NCBI GenBank assembly: GCA_963975425.1
Contig: CAXBGS010000007.1
Span: forward strand, 186,001-250,000
Length of the DNA stretch: 64,000 bases
Source of the DNA: CAXBGS01 sp963975425
GTDB lineage: Bacteria > Planctomycetota > Planctomycetia > Pirellulales > Pirellulaceae
Direction of reading: 5' to 3'
This document shows, piece after piece, positions 34,977 to 44,508 of the stretch. The notes beneath the pieces are model-generated. The model made no database searches. It was given only the letters and a program-made list of their open reading frames with translations, and was not told the origin of the DNA. The position numbers were made by a program, and so were the translations under genes. Positions within the stretch are counted from its first letter, which is position 1, and each line of letters opens with the position of its first letter.

Positions 34977-36305
34977 ATGAATCGCCTGTCCATCAGTTCG
35001 TTCCCTCGGTCTTTCGCGGTTGCGTTTTTGCTCGTTGTTATTGCCGCGATCCTCGCTCCACCATCGGCGATCGCCAAGGAGGACAAAGGCCTGCGCGTCA
35101 TCTACGTCGGTTCAGAGCGAGCCGACGAGTTCATCGAGTTTTTGAAGCCACACGTCGCGGCGATTGAGTCAGTGGATCGTGATGCGTTCAAACCAGCGGA
35201 TGCCGAAAAGTTTGACGTGGTGTTACTGGACTGGCCCCAAAGTGGCAGTGCCCGAATGGAACGCACGGATACGTCACCGCTTGGGATGCGAAAGGACTGG
35301 GGACGACCGACCGTCTTGCTGGGGAGTGCAGGACTCAATTTGGCGTGCGCCTGGCAACTTCGCGGCGGCTCAGGCTGCACCTGTCTCGATCCGGTGGCGT
35401 ACGACCTGAAATCGCATCCAATCTTTGAGTCACCCTTTCCGATTGACCGCACCGCGACCATCGAAATCGACACGCCGTCGTCATTCCAAGATGACATGGA
35501 CGAAAAGTCGATCGACGTGATTCCCGTGGTCGATGACTACGAGAAGAACTGGAAAGCCGGTTGGTGTACGTATTCGACTGCATTCGACGTTTATCCCGAC
35601 GTCGAATTCTTCTGCGGCGGCGTCAATCATAAAACGCCAACCGCCGCAGCGATCTGGCGACAGGGCAACTTGATGCATTTCGGTTTCGAGCAATCACCGG
35701 CCGAGATGAATGATACCGGCAACCGAATGCTTCTCAACGCGATCGCCTACATCAGCAACTTCAGCGAAGATCGCCCCATCGCGATCACGCCGTCAGTCTT
35801 CGTCGGACCACGTGCCCGACCACGCTCGACTGTTGCGTCTTGGCTCAAGAATCCCGATCGAGCGAGTTGGGTGGAAAGAATGGTGACGCCGGAACTGTGG
35901 CAAACCATTCAGTCACAGGGCAATGCCGAAGCCATGGCAGCGTGGGCCGAATCGCAGACGCCTTACTTGACGACTGATCCAGAAAGCAAGTTGACCATCG
36001 ACAAGGATTTGCTTGAAATTCAGATCGGCTTTGACGACCCCCGATTCCTCGAGTCCACGATCGAAGGCTTGTCGGCAGACGACAAGGATACCGTCGATCG
36101 AGCAGCACGCTTGCTTGCACGCTACGTGCCAGACGGTCCAAGTAGCGGTACCGCAGATGAGTGGCAGGAATGGCACCAAGAGAACAAGCCCTATCTCTTT
36201 GCAACAGACTATGGCCACTATCGGTGGTACGTCGACCCGCTGGCCAAGAAACGTGCCATACCCACCCTGCAGTTGCGTGGGGCTGATCGAATGGACCGGA
36301 ACTAG
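34977..36305 (+). CDS. exported protein, possible glutamine-amidotransferase-like fold
   Basis: A 442-residue protein with a cleavable signal peptide ('SFAVAFLLVVIAAILAPPSAIA'-type hydrophobic core, cut near 33). The first domain alternates strands and helices ('LRVIYVGSERADEFIEFLKP', 'FDVVLLDWPQSG', 'RPTVLLGSAGLNLACAWQLR'), resembling the class I amidotransferase-like fold seen in ThuA-type proteins, without a clear catalytic triad. Operon with the DsbD-alpha lipoprotein suggests a redox or surface role in the periplasm. The specific function is unknown. Confidence 0.6.
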   Translation: MNRLSISSFPRSFAVAFLLVVIAAILAPPSAIAKEDKGLRVIYVGSERADEFIEFLKPHVAAIESVDRDAFKPADAEKFDVVLLDWPQSGSARMERTDTSPLGMRKDWGRPTVLLGSAGLNLACAWQLRGGSGCTCLDPVAYDLKSHPIFESPFPIDRTATIEIDTPSSFQDDMDEKSIDVIPVVDDYEKNWKAGWCTYSTAFDVYPDVEFFCGGVNHKTPTAAAIWRQGNLMHFGFEQSPAEMNDTGNRMLLNAIAYISNFSEDRPIAITPSVFVGPRARPRSTVASWLKNPDRASWVERMVTPELWQTIQSQGNAEAMAAWAESQTPYLTTDPESKLTIDKDLLEIQIGFDDPRFLESTIEGLSADDKDTVDRAARLLARYVPDGPSSGTADEWQEWHQENKPYLFATDYGHYRWYVDPLAKKRAIPTLQLRGADRMDRN

Positions 36306-36626
36306 ACGTCAGCCGCCAAAAAAGATCGCTTTCGATGCGTGACATTTCTTGACGAGCGTGATAGGGAACCAGTGTCAGCAGCAGAATTGTTCCTTATCCA
36401 AGCCGAATATCTGTAGACATCAATGCCGCCTCTTGCGTCGATCGGGCTTCACGCCAGGTCGCCAAGAGAGGCCGGCGGTCTTGAAGGTTTTCTTAGTGAG
36501 CCCCATTCGTTACGAGCTTCCGAGCTGTCTCGGTCGTTCCGTCGATTGCCGCTGCGCGTGGTAATCGGCGGTTCGACCGCGTTGGTTGAGCAATGATTCT
36601 TGACTCCCACTCGGAGACTTGTAGCG
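36306..36626. other. intergenic region, no gene seen
   Basis: Open frames on both strands are shadows or have poor composition. I see no strong hairpin. A promoter for the DUF932 run is expected here but is not clear. Confidence 0.4.
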
Positions 36627-37646
36627 ATGGCTACTCTGACAAAAGCAAATGAGGAACTGTTTCGACGGACGCCCGATGAATGCTTCGACTCGTTCGACAG
36701 CCTGTACGCCGAGTGTTCGCGTTCGCGTGAACAATCAACGGACCTCTGGGAACTCCCGCAAGACATCTCGCTGACACATGATCTAACGATCTGCAACGGC
36801 GAGGGTTCCGAATACCGGTTGAACGATTGGTCGTTCTCGCAGCTTTGCCGCACGGCGGGCGTAGGGAAAGACACGGTCAACCGGCTGTCCCGGAAGACGG
36901 CCAGCAAGGTGTTTGAGGAAACCCTGCCGCAGGCGGAAAAGCCAATGCAGCTCCTGACGACTGAAAAGCAGATTCGTAGCGTTCACGGTGTTGCCTACAC
37001 GCGGCTCTGGAACGTCGAATTGCTGGACGTGGTCAACGAGTATGCATCGTTTTTTACCCCGCCGCAAAAGGCGATGGATGATGTCAGCACCGGACTGTAT
37101 TGCGGAGAACAGGACATGTTCGCATTCCTGATTGACCCGACCGGATGGGCCGAGATCGAAGGACAGGCGTTCGCGCCGGGCTTTTTCATCTGGAACAGCG
37201 AGGTCGGACGCCGAAGCGTTGGCATCCAGACATTCTGGTTTCAGCGTGTCTGCCAGAACCACATCGTTTGGGATGCAACCGAAGTGATCGAATTCACTCG
37301 CAAGCACACCGCCAACGTTCGTGATGCTTTGCAAGAGATTCGTATCATGCTGGACAATCTGGTCACCGTTCGCGATCAACGCAAAGACTCGTTCGCCGCG
37401 ATGGTCAAGAAGGCGATGACCGAGCGGATCGGTGATGACGCCGACGAGGTCACGAAGGTGTTGACGGCCGAGAAGATTCCGCGACATCTGATCAAGGATG
37501 CGATGGAGATTGCTCGGGCACAGGGAGCATTTACGATTTTTGCGATGGTCGATGCCCTCACCAAGCTGTCGCAGAAGGTGAATTTCGCCGGAGATCGGAC
37601 GTTGCTTGACGCCAAGATCGGCAGTCTGCTGTCGATGGCGGCTTGA
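36627..37646 (+). CDS. DUF932 (phage/plasmid-like) protein
   Basis: A 339-residue protein of the DUF932 family found on plasmids and phages. Typical segments are 'LTICNGEGSEYRLNDWSFSQ', 'RSVHGVAYTRLWNVELLDVV', 'GFFIWNSEVGRRSVGIQTFW' and 'VCQNHIVWDATEVIEFTRKH'. ATG at 36627 opens MATLTKANEELF; the nine residues before it are unsupported. Function is unknown, although these proteins are widespread on transferable DNA. It begins a run with the YkgJ-like gene (3-bp gap). Confidence 0.8.
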   Translation: MATLTKANEELFRRTPDECFDSFDSLYAECSRSREQSTDLWELPQDISLTHDLTICNGEGSEYRLNDWSFSQLCRTAGVGKDTVNRLSRKTASKVFEETLPQAEKPMQLLTTEKQIRSVHGVAYTRLWNVELLDVVNEYASFFTPPQKAMDDVSTGLYCGEQDMFAFLIDPTGWAEIEGQAFAPGFFIWNSEVGRRSVGIQTFWFQRVCQNHIVWDATEVIEFTRKHTANVRDALQEIRIMLDNLVTVRDQRKDSFAAMVKKAMTERIGDDADEVTKVLTAEKIPRHLIKDAMEIARAQGAFTIFAMVDALTKLSQKVNFAGDRTLLDAKIGSLLSMAA

Positions 37647-37649
37647 ACA

Positions 37650-37985
37650 ATGTCGACATCGAACGAGCAGTATGAGTGTGACGGCTGCGGTGCGTGTTGC
37701 CGCAGCAAGTTGGTCGACATCTACGAAATCGACACACTCAGGAACCCTCACATTGCGGAGCAGATGACCCCGCTTCGCGAACCAGGGTTCGATGGCGAGA
37801 TTGGCTACCTGAACTGCGTCAGCAATGGCGGGTGCGTCTTTCTTCGCGACGACAATCGGTGTGGAATCTACACGACGCGCCCGTCGGTTTGCGTGCTCTA
37901 CGAAGCGGGCAGCGACGATTGTCAACAGTGTCGGCGTGACGCTGGCATTTCACGTCTCGAGCCGATGTCGCTCACGAAATCGTGA
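37650..37985 (+). CDS. YkgJ-family cysteine-cluster protein
   Basis: A 111-residue protein with 'CDGCGACCRSK' at the N-terminus and 'GGCVFLRDDNRCGIYTTRPS' followed by C-x-L-Y later, the YkgJ layout (C-x2-C-x2-C-C ... C ... C-x-I-Y-x-x-R-P-x-x-C). These proteins bind zinc or an Fe-S cluster. It follows the DUF932 gene by 3 bp, so it is co-transcribed. Confidence 0.85.
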   Translation: MSTSNEQYECDGCGACCRSKLVDIYEIDTLRNPHIAEQMTPLREPGFDGEIGYLNCVSNGGCVFLRDDNRCGIYTTRPSVCVLYEAGSDDCQQCRRDAGISRLEPMSLTKS

Positions 37986-38042
37986 GTGTTGGAATCGGTT
38001 CGCTCTTTACCCTTACCAAAAGGAGGGAGCTATGGCTCAACC

Positions 38043-38441
38043 ATGGACCCGCAAGTGACTTGGAATTCGTTGCTCGATGAGTGGGCAAAGCGAAGCTGGC
38101 TCGACGTGACAGAGCTGGCTGAAGCATTGCTCGATTGGCTTGATCGGGGCGGATTTCCACCGAAGACGTCTGACACACCGGAACTCGGCAGCGAGTGGCA
38201 TGCGGCAGTTGCGAAAGCAGCGGCGATCTATGCCATGAAACGTGCTGAAGCGGTATTGGACGATCCCGACGGCATTCCGGCACGCGTCGCATTCACGCTG
38301 ACGTGTGCCCAATGCAACGTCGAAGGGCCGAACACGTTCTACGAGGCAAAGCACAAAGGCTGGACGCGAATTCAGTACATGCCTGCGTCCACATCCGAGA
38401 ACTTTCTCGGCATTTGCTTCCCATGCAGCCAACGTCAATAG
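38043..38441 (+). CDS. hypothetical protein with C-terminal zinc ribbon
   Basis: A 132-residue protein. The first 80 residues are helical. The end has two Cys pairs, 'LTCAQCNVEG' and 'GICFPCSQRQ', consistent with zinc binding. The strong Shine-Dalgarno AAGGAGGGAG is well placed for an ATG at 38032, which opens only an eight-codon peptide (MAQPWTRK) overlapping the real start in another frame. Either the peptide couples translation, or a single-base change has shifted the true start. Confidence 0.65.
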   Translation: MDPQVTWNSLLDEWAKRSWLDVTELAEALLDWLDRGGFPPKTSDTPELGSEWHAAVAKAAAIYAMKRAEAVLDDPDGIPARVAFTLTCAQCNVEGPNTFYEAKHKGWTRIQYMPASTSENFLGICFPCSQRQ

Positions 38442-38522
38442 CGACGTTTGGCATCCGGCCAGTCGAATTCTCGACAAGCCGATTCTTTCCTTTCATCCAT
38501 TCTCTATTTGGAGACAACCAAC

Positions 38523-38849
38523 ATGGCTACCAAACAAGCCAACAAGATGACCCGACCAACGCAAGAATTTCGACTTGGTCGAATCCGTGCGGCGATCTGG
38601 GAGAACGAAACGGACAACGGTGTCCGTCATAATGTGACGATCAGTCGGCTTTACCGAACCGACGACGGCGAGTGGAAAGACTCAACGTCATTCGGTCGGG
38701 AAGACTTGCTGCTCATTGGCAAAGTGATGGACCGATGCCACACCTGGATTTACACCGAAGCCCGAAACGCAAATGGTGAATCCAACGGTAATGGCAAAGG
38801 CCGTTCCAACCATGACGAGGATCACGACGACGGAAACGTCCCGTTCTAG
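38523..38849 (+). CDS. small conserved protein, paralogue C
   Basis: A 108-residue protein with 'FRLGRIRAAIWENETDNGVR', 'ISRLYRTDDGEWKDSTSFGR', then 'EDLLLIGKVMDRCHTWIYTE' and a Gly/Asn/Asp-rich acidic tail. It is clearly related to the 6908-7147 protein. The acidic tail is like that of single-strand-binding proteins, and the body could be a small strand-rich nucleic-acid binder; this is inference. It ends the DUF932 run. Confidence 0.72.
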   Translation: MATKQANKMTRPTQEFRLGRIRAAIWENETDNGVRHNVTISRLYRTDDGEWKDSTSFGREDLLLIGKVMDRCHTWIYTEARNANGESNGNGKGRSNHDEDHDDGNVPF

Positions 38850-39323
38850 CCTCCGCTGGTCCATTTGCGTAAACCTGTCGTTTCCTTCCTCTCAGGTGGC
38901 TCCGGTTCGCAGATTTTGAATCCAGGTTTGACGACCGCTGGCCACCACCAGAACACCGACGTGTTCTTTCTAATCATGAACCACTGCCGACGCCCCAACT
39001 GGCGCACTGCGTCAACTGGAAGCGGTACGGCCGAGACGGTTTTTCCAAGCGTCCGCGATCACTCGCACGAACCCGACTGCCTTTGCGAATCGCAAAGACA
39101 AGACGGCCCGTGCGATCGGCAGAGAATAGTGGGCCTTCAGACATTCTTGGCAGTATGAACACCAGTTTGCCTTCGCAACGATGAAGTCTGAGGAAATCCA
39201 TCAACGGAAGGCAGCGTGAAATTCTGGGAACTTGCTGCCCGCTCGAAGACCATCGGATTGCCTACTGTGGACTGATACGCCAATATTTGTAGTTCACTTG
39301 TTATCAGTTGGATCAATTTAGCC
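38850..39323. other. intergenic region, no gene seen
   Basis: 474 bp between the mobility-type run and the STAND gene. No credible frame or strong hairpin. It marks the entry to the defence block. Confidence 0.4.
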
Positions 39324-42300
39324 TTGGCATTCAATCCGCCCCGAAACCGCGACGCCGCACACATTATTCGCGGATTCGTTTACCAGACCGACTTGACGAT
39401 ACTAAGGTGGCTGTCGCTCAACGATCAGGATTGTCTCCACCTCGAATCTGGCGAAGACATTGATCTAATCGTCAACCACCTTGCGGGTGAAGTGTCATCG
39501 GAAGAACGACTTCAGGAGCAAGTAAAATCTCGGAAACGCAACTTGACGTTGCGGAGTGCCGACGCAGTATCGACTGTAGCCAATGCTGTTGAGTCATTAT
39601 TGAAGAATCCATCCGCGATATTTCGATTTTTGTTCACAACTAATGCGGGGATCGGACAGGAACGCGGATTCCCAAGACTCGCTGGGCTAAAGACGCTCGA
39701 AGCGTGGGGGGCGCTCCGCGACACCATCGAACCGGCGGAGCGCCTTTTGATCGTCAAAGGGGTGCGTCGTGTTTTGGGGGCAACTGTTCGACCGCGAAAG
39801 CTCCCATCGCCAACGTGGAATGTATTTCAGCAGTGGTTGAATTCAATCGACAACCCTGGTCTCGAACGGTTTATCAGGTCTTTCGAGTGGAGTACGGGGA
39901 ATCCCGTGAGCGAACAACTTGAAGACACTATTTGCCGATATCTCCAAGACAACGGATTCGCACTCACATTCGATGAAGCGAAGGCTGTTTATTGCCGCCT
40001 TTTTCTTACCGTCTTTCGGACTCTTTCCGGCGACGGACTAAAGCTGCTAACCGCAAAAGATCTTCGCAACACTTTGGCGGTTCTCTGTGACCCCGGACAG
40101 GCTGCGGCGATCTCAGAACTTCGCGACTGGCTCGATTCCATTGAACTTCGACTTGGTGTGGTTGAGCGTGGAGTGCTGGAGAACCGACAGGAGATTGAGT
40201 CGCTCGGGCGAAGACTCTCGGAAGGCGTCAGCGATCCGTCAGGCGACGACTTTTCCTTCGTATTCGACGAGCCCCTCCTCTCACCGCCAATTGATACGTC
40301 CGAATTGGTCGACCGTCACGACGCAAAAAGAACGGTGATTGAGGCATTCAAACGCTCCCAGGTTGTTGTTCTACGAGGAGAACCGGGATCAGGAAAGACT
40401 CAACTTGGAGCGAGCATTCAGGGCAGTTTCGAGAGAAACTATTGGGAGAATTTTCAAGGCTTGGCCCCCCGTGCCTCCGGTGCACAGCTGCAATCAATCC
40501 TAGAAAAAATCGCAGGGCCCACGCAGGAACGAAACCTTGAAAGTCTGCTTCGCACGATTGCGCAGCACCCGAGCACACTGTTGGTGATCGACGATTTCCC
40601 AACTCTATCTGGGCGAAACGAATTAGGTCGTTGGCTGGAGCAAATAGCCGCTCGATGCGCAGGGTCGAACTTTCACGTGCTTTGCTTGTCAGAACAAGTT
40701 GCCTCTACTGAAATTGCTCAACTGACTCCACACCTGGCTTCGGGATTCACTGAATGCCCTAATCTAACGGCTGACGATGCAAAAGCGCTACTCGAGAAGC
40801 GACGCGCGCCTGAAAGAATTGTTACTGGCAATACAATCGAGTTTTTGATTGAACACTCGAACGCTCACATGTCGACGTTTGTCGCTGCAATTCGATTACT
40901 GGAGCGACGCAATTGGTCGCTAGACGATGATGTTTTCAAAGAGTTGATCTCTAACCAACATACCGACGAATTACAGCACAGCACGTTGCGAAGGATCAAG
41001 GCCTCAGTAGATGAAGAGGATACACTTGAATTACTCTACCGTTGCAATATACCGATCTCGCGGTTCTCGAAGGATGACGTAAAAACGCTGTCGCTCGTTG
41101 AACCAACAATTACGCATCCATTGACTCGTTTAACAACCTTAGTGGGACCCTGGGTGCAGGTGGTTACGGAGAATCAATACGCAGTTTCGACACTCGCGAA
41201 ACATTTGGCCGATGCAGAGCTGCATCCCGAAACGATCAAACGCTGCAATCTCAGGCTCGCCGAAAGATTGATGGAATCGGGAAAGACGAGCATTCAAGAT
41301 GCGCATGTTGCCATTTTGCACTTTGTCAAGGCCGATGATGTGGAAGCCGCTTCGTCCGTACTTGTCAGCGCGCTCACGTTCTTGCAGCAGAATCATCGTA
41401 GGAAGAACTTCCAAGACTTTGGCTTGCTTTCCGTCTGGTGGTCAATGGAATTTCCTGCGGCACTCACCACCAGCCGAAAGTTGGCGATTTGTGGGTTGCA
41501 ACTGTCGATGAGCCCCTGGAATCGGGCTGGAGTCCATAGGGTCCTACAGCGAGTCAACGAGTTTGCCGAGAGCGAAGGAGAATCACCGTCTGCGGGCGCT
41601 GTTGTTGCTTGCTTCCACTCGTCGCTGGTCGCGGCGAAAACAGATGTCGCTCTCGCCTGCAAATTCGCAGCTCGCTATCTGTCGTCAGTCCGAAAACGGA
41701 AGCAGGAATCCAGCACAAGTCCCGATCGGCTCATGCTGACAATGGCGATTGCGGCTGAAGTGAAAACGGTCGCCGACGTATTGGCGATTGTTAAGCTTAT
41801 TGCGGAGCAGCCAAAACATCAGCGAGACGAATTTTGTCACAGCCGGAAAAGAATTCAGGGAATTTGGTTGATGTTTGGCATGACGATTTTTCATTCGCTT
41901 TCTCGCAAGGGCGAGCATTCATTTTGGCGTGAATTTGATGAGGAGCTGAAACTTGTAGCTGAATTTGCATCAGCCCAGCAACTCGATTTGGTTGAAGCCG
42001 TGGCGGTGCAAACCCGTTTATCGGTTGCAGTTGACTTTCTTGATGAACGTCAAAGGGGATTTACCGAGGCGAAGGATTGGCTACACAGGGATGAACGCGA
42101 TGAGCACGCAAGATTCGTCGTCCAAAGTTCATTGGCAGAACAAATGCTTCACGCAAAGGAGCCTGAGCAGTCGCGTGTCCTCATCGACGGTTGTATTCCT
42201 ATTGCTGGCGATTTTTTTGTTGCTCGGCACGTCCGTATGCTCATGCTGCTGGCGCGGATGTCGAAGGACTCTGGCGCTGCTGAGCGAAATTGCAAAGAGG

Positions 42301-43526
42301 CGTTACAACTTGCTCAGCAGGCTCCAACTGAAATTTCCGAGTTTGACCACGGGCAAGCGGCTTCGGAAACTGCAATTGCGGTGTTTCATCATCGTGGTGC
42401 TGTCAAAGCATTCACGTATTTCGACGACGCTGCGAGGATAATCTTCGACGCGGCGGATGATTCAGTTTGCTGGAAAGAATTGATCGTTGCGTTCGGCTAC
42501 TCGATGAACTACTGCATGCGAAAGGCTGGTGGACATGGGCTCAACTCCGAAAACGGGAAGGAACCGGAGACGCCAACGCTTGGACATCATTTCAGGCATG
42601 GCCCAGATGCCGTAGCAGGCTACAACAGAAATATGCGTTTCAATCAGCACCTGCTGTTGGAGTCATACGCCGCAGCTGTTGGGGATTTCGGCGCGGCACG
42701 AGATTGGGCGTACCGAACAGTCAATGTCGCAAGCGAGATGAAATCGCCCATCTTCGATTCGTTGGCGGCGGAATCCACTGTGGTGTGGATGGTTCTGGAT
42801 GGCGAGTTTGGCGAAGCGTTAACTACCGCCCTAGAAGTTGCGCCCAACATTCTGAGATTCATGATTTCACAGCGAAAAGGAATTGATTGGAGCCTTGACG
42901 ATCCTTTCGCTGATGTATGCAACAGCAGAGTCCCAACTTTAGAAAGCGAGGACTTTGCGATCCGACTAGGTTTCTTGCCATCGGTCGCTCAACTTTGCAC
43001 CCGGTCGCTTACCGATCCGCACGGTGTGAAAGAGGATTCAAGATCGCTCCGATCTGCTTGCTTGCGTGCGAATGGCAATGAACTCGCAACGAACGCAGCG
43101 GAATTGATGCGTCGAGGATTTGCCAAGAATGCATCTGGCCAAGACATCGTCAAATATGCCAATGAGCAACTTTCCGACAGCCCTCCATTGCTGCGAGTGG
43201 CCTATCTGATTGCTTCACTGTGTGACGATTGCGGAGTTGAAGAGGCAATTGAGTGTCATCTCGCAGCCATCCCGTTTTTTGTTCAGCTATATGAATCCGA
43301 CCTTGTCGTTCTGGACCGAATCATCTTGCCGTTCGTTGAAATTTACTGGCAAAGCCGGTTCGAGAAACAGCGTTTCAACTTCTCAGCGCCAAATCTAGTC
43401 GAGATCGGTTTGGAAGATGTACAAAGCGGTTCCTCGATAGAACGGATAAAGGCCACATTGCGTGCAGTCAGCGCAGGAATCTCTAGTTCCCACTTAGCTC
43501 AGCACGATGGCTGGCTAAAGGGCTGA
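39324..43526 (+). CDS. STAND NTPase with N-terminal Cap4/DUF4297-like nuclease (Avs-like defence protein)
   Basis: A 1400-residue protein from a TTG start. The N-terminus has a restriction-like nuclease pattern ('LESGEDIDLIV', Asp45/Asp47, then 'LQEQVKSR' with Q-x-K at 66-68), typical of DUF4297/Cap4. The NTPase has Walker A GEPGSGKT (352-359) and Walker B 'TLLVIDDF' (418-425). The C-terminal 800 residues are helical repeats of TPR outline. This is the architecture of antiviral STAND proteins (AVAST), which sense phage proteins and then cut DNA. Phage specificity cannot be read from sequence. No ATG lies close to the conserved start. Confidence 0.8.
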   Translation: MAFNPPRNRDAAHIIRGFVYQTDLTILRWLSLNDQDCLHLESGEDIDLIVNHLAGEVSSEERLQEQVKSRKRNLTLRSADAVSTVANAVESLLKNPSAIFRFLFTTNAGIGQERGFPRLAGLKTLEAWGALRDTIEPAERLLIVKGVRRVLGATVRPRKLPSPTWNVFQQWLNSIDNPGLERFIRSFEWSTGNPVSEQLEDTICRYLQDNGFALTFDEAKAVYCRLFLTVFRTLSGDGLKLLTAKDLRNTLAVLCDPGQAAAISELRDWLDSIELRLGVVERGVLENRQEIESLGRRLSEGVSDPSGDDFSFVFDEPLLSPPIDTSELVDRHDAKRTVIEAFKRSQVVVLRGEPGSGKTQLGASIQGSFERNYWENFQGLAPRASGAQLQSILEKIAGPTQERNLESLLRTIAQHPSTLLVIDDFPTLSGRNELGRWLEQIAARCAGSNFHVLCLSEQVASTEIAQLTPHLASGFTECPNLTADDAKALLEKRRAPERIVTGNTIEFLIEHSNAHMSTFVAAIRLLERRNWSLDDDVFKELISNQHTDELQHSTLRRIKASVDEEDTLELLYRCNIPISRFSKDDVKTLSLVEPTITHPLTRLTTLVGPWVQVVTENQYAVSTLAKHLADAELHPETIKRCNLRLAERLMESGKTSIQDAHVAILHFVKADDVEAASSVLVSALTFLQQNHRRKNFQDFGLLSVWWSMEFPAALTTSRKLAICGLQLSMSPWNRAGVHRVLQRVNEFAESEGESPSAGAVVACFHSSLVAAKTDVALACKFAARYLSSVRKRKQESSTSPDRLMLTMAIAAEVKTVADVLAIVKLIAEQPKHQRDEFCHSRKRIQGIWLMFGMTIFHSLSRKGEHSFWREFDEELKLVAEFASAQQLDLVEAVAVQTRLSVAVDFLDERQRGFTEAKDWLHRDERDEHARFVVQSSLAEQMLHAKEPEQSRVLIDGCIPIAGDFFVARHVRMLMLLARMSKDSGAAERNCKEALQLAQQAPTEISEFDHGQAASETAIAVFHHRGAVKAFTYFDDAARIIFDAADDSVCWKELIVAFGYSMNYCMRKAGGHGLNSENGKEPETPTLGHHFRHGPDAVAGYNRNMRFNQHLLLESYAAAVGDFGAARDWAYRTVNVASEMKSPIFDSLAAESTVVWMVLDGEFGEALTTALEVAPNILRFMISQRKGIDWSLDDPFADVCNSRVPTLESEDFAIRLGFLPSVAQLCTRSLTDPHGVKEDSRSLRSACLRANGNELATNAAELMRRGFAKNASGQDIVKYANEQLSDSPPLLRVAYLIASLCDDCGVEEAIECHLAAIPFFVQLYESDLVVLDRIILPFVEIYWQSRFEKQRFNFSAPNLVEIGLEDVQSGSSIERIKATLRAVSAGISSSHLAQHDGWLKG

Positions 43527-43585
43527 TAACGTACGCTCGCCGCAAGTTCAGTGCGTCGCGCCATGGACAAATGTAAGCTGGAGGT

Positions 43586-44350
43586 TCAAACAGCCATCGG
43601 TGTATAGACATCGCACAAGTCGAGGTCGTCTGGAATCCGAGCACATTTCAGTCGATCAAGGCACGACCAGCAAGCTAACGTTTCTGGGTCGAGATCGAGC
43701 TGGTAGTACTCCGTCATCCCAGTCGACATCAATGCATTTTTAGGCAGAGACTTCATGCAGCATTCACAAAACTGCTGACCAGGACGCGGCTTTGAAAACC
43801 TACATACAAAATTTTCGTAGCTGATGAACTGCCCCCAACCATGACAGGGCAAATTTGCATAGAGCTTCTTCACGTGCAGGAGTTGATCGCCCAAATCGAA
43901 GAACAGCGGCTTCTGTGCCCACCACCAAGTCTTCCTCGGATGCTTCCAGCGGAACTTCAAATGGCTTCCGAGGTCTTGGATTTCAAGATTGAAATCTGAT
44001 GCTTCAACAACCCAGATCATATCCCCGTAGAAAATTTCGCGTTCCGCAATTGCAGCCGGTGAAAGTTGGCTTAATTGTACTTCGATGACACATCGGGGCG
44101 TTTGAATGTCAGCGCGATGTTGGCCGACTACCACTTCTCTCCATTGGCAGGGAAAGCGACTCTTCGAGTCGCGATGCCACTGTGTCTCACCCTCGGACCA
44201 GGAATCGCAATCACGCCGATTTCGATGCGACCAATGCCAGGCGTTGATGCTGCCACATTTTGCGAGCACATCACTATCGCATACTGGGCAAAGTGCGGTT
44301 TGTCCCGGCAACGGCTCGACACGGGCACCATCGCGTATCGCGTATTGCAT
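43586..44350 (-). CDS. CoiA-like competence/nuclease-family protein
   Basis: A 254-residue protein. 'ALCPVCDSDVLAKCGSINAW' followed by 'HWSHRNRRDCDSWSEGETQW' and 'HRDSK' gives the zinc-like head of CoiA. 'HRADIQTPRCVIEVQLSQLS' matches its nuclease core (D then E-x-Q). The C-terminal part has two more CxxC pairs ('FCECCMK', 'ACWSCLDRL'). CoiA acts in DNA uptake in Gram-positive bacteria; here it lies divergent to a RecQ/DprA pair, so a role in defence or DNA processing is more likely. ATG at 44350 fits the family start. Confidence 0.75.
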   Translation of the reverse strand: MQYAIRDGARVEPLPGQTALCPVCDSDVLAKCGSINAWHWSHRNRRDCDSWSEGETQWHRDSKSRFPCQWREVVVGQHRADIQTPRCVIEVQLSQLSPAAIAEREIFYGDMIWVVEASDFNLEIQDLGSHLKFRWKHPRKTWWWAQKPLFFDLGDQLLHVKKLYANLPCHGWGQFISYENFVCRFSKPRPGQQFCECCMKSLPKNALMSTGMTEYYQLDLDPETLACWSCLDRLKCARIPDDLDLCDVYTPMAV

Positions 44351-44508
44351 GACCTGAACTCCTAAGTTGGTCCGTCTGGATCGGTCGTGTTGAATTGATT
44401 GTATCAAACCTATCTGTGGCGGGATTCGGTTGCCACCTAACGACTCCGCAAGTCTTTGTTAAAATCTCATTTCCAGTCCTTCCTTTTCTCTCGCACTCGG
44501 GGCACATC

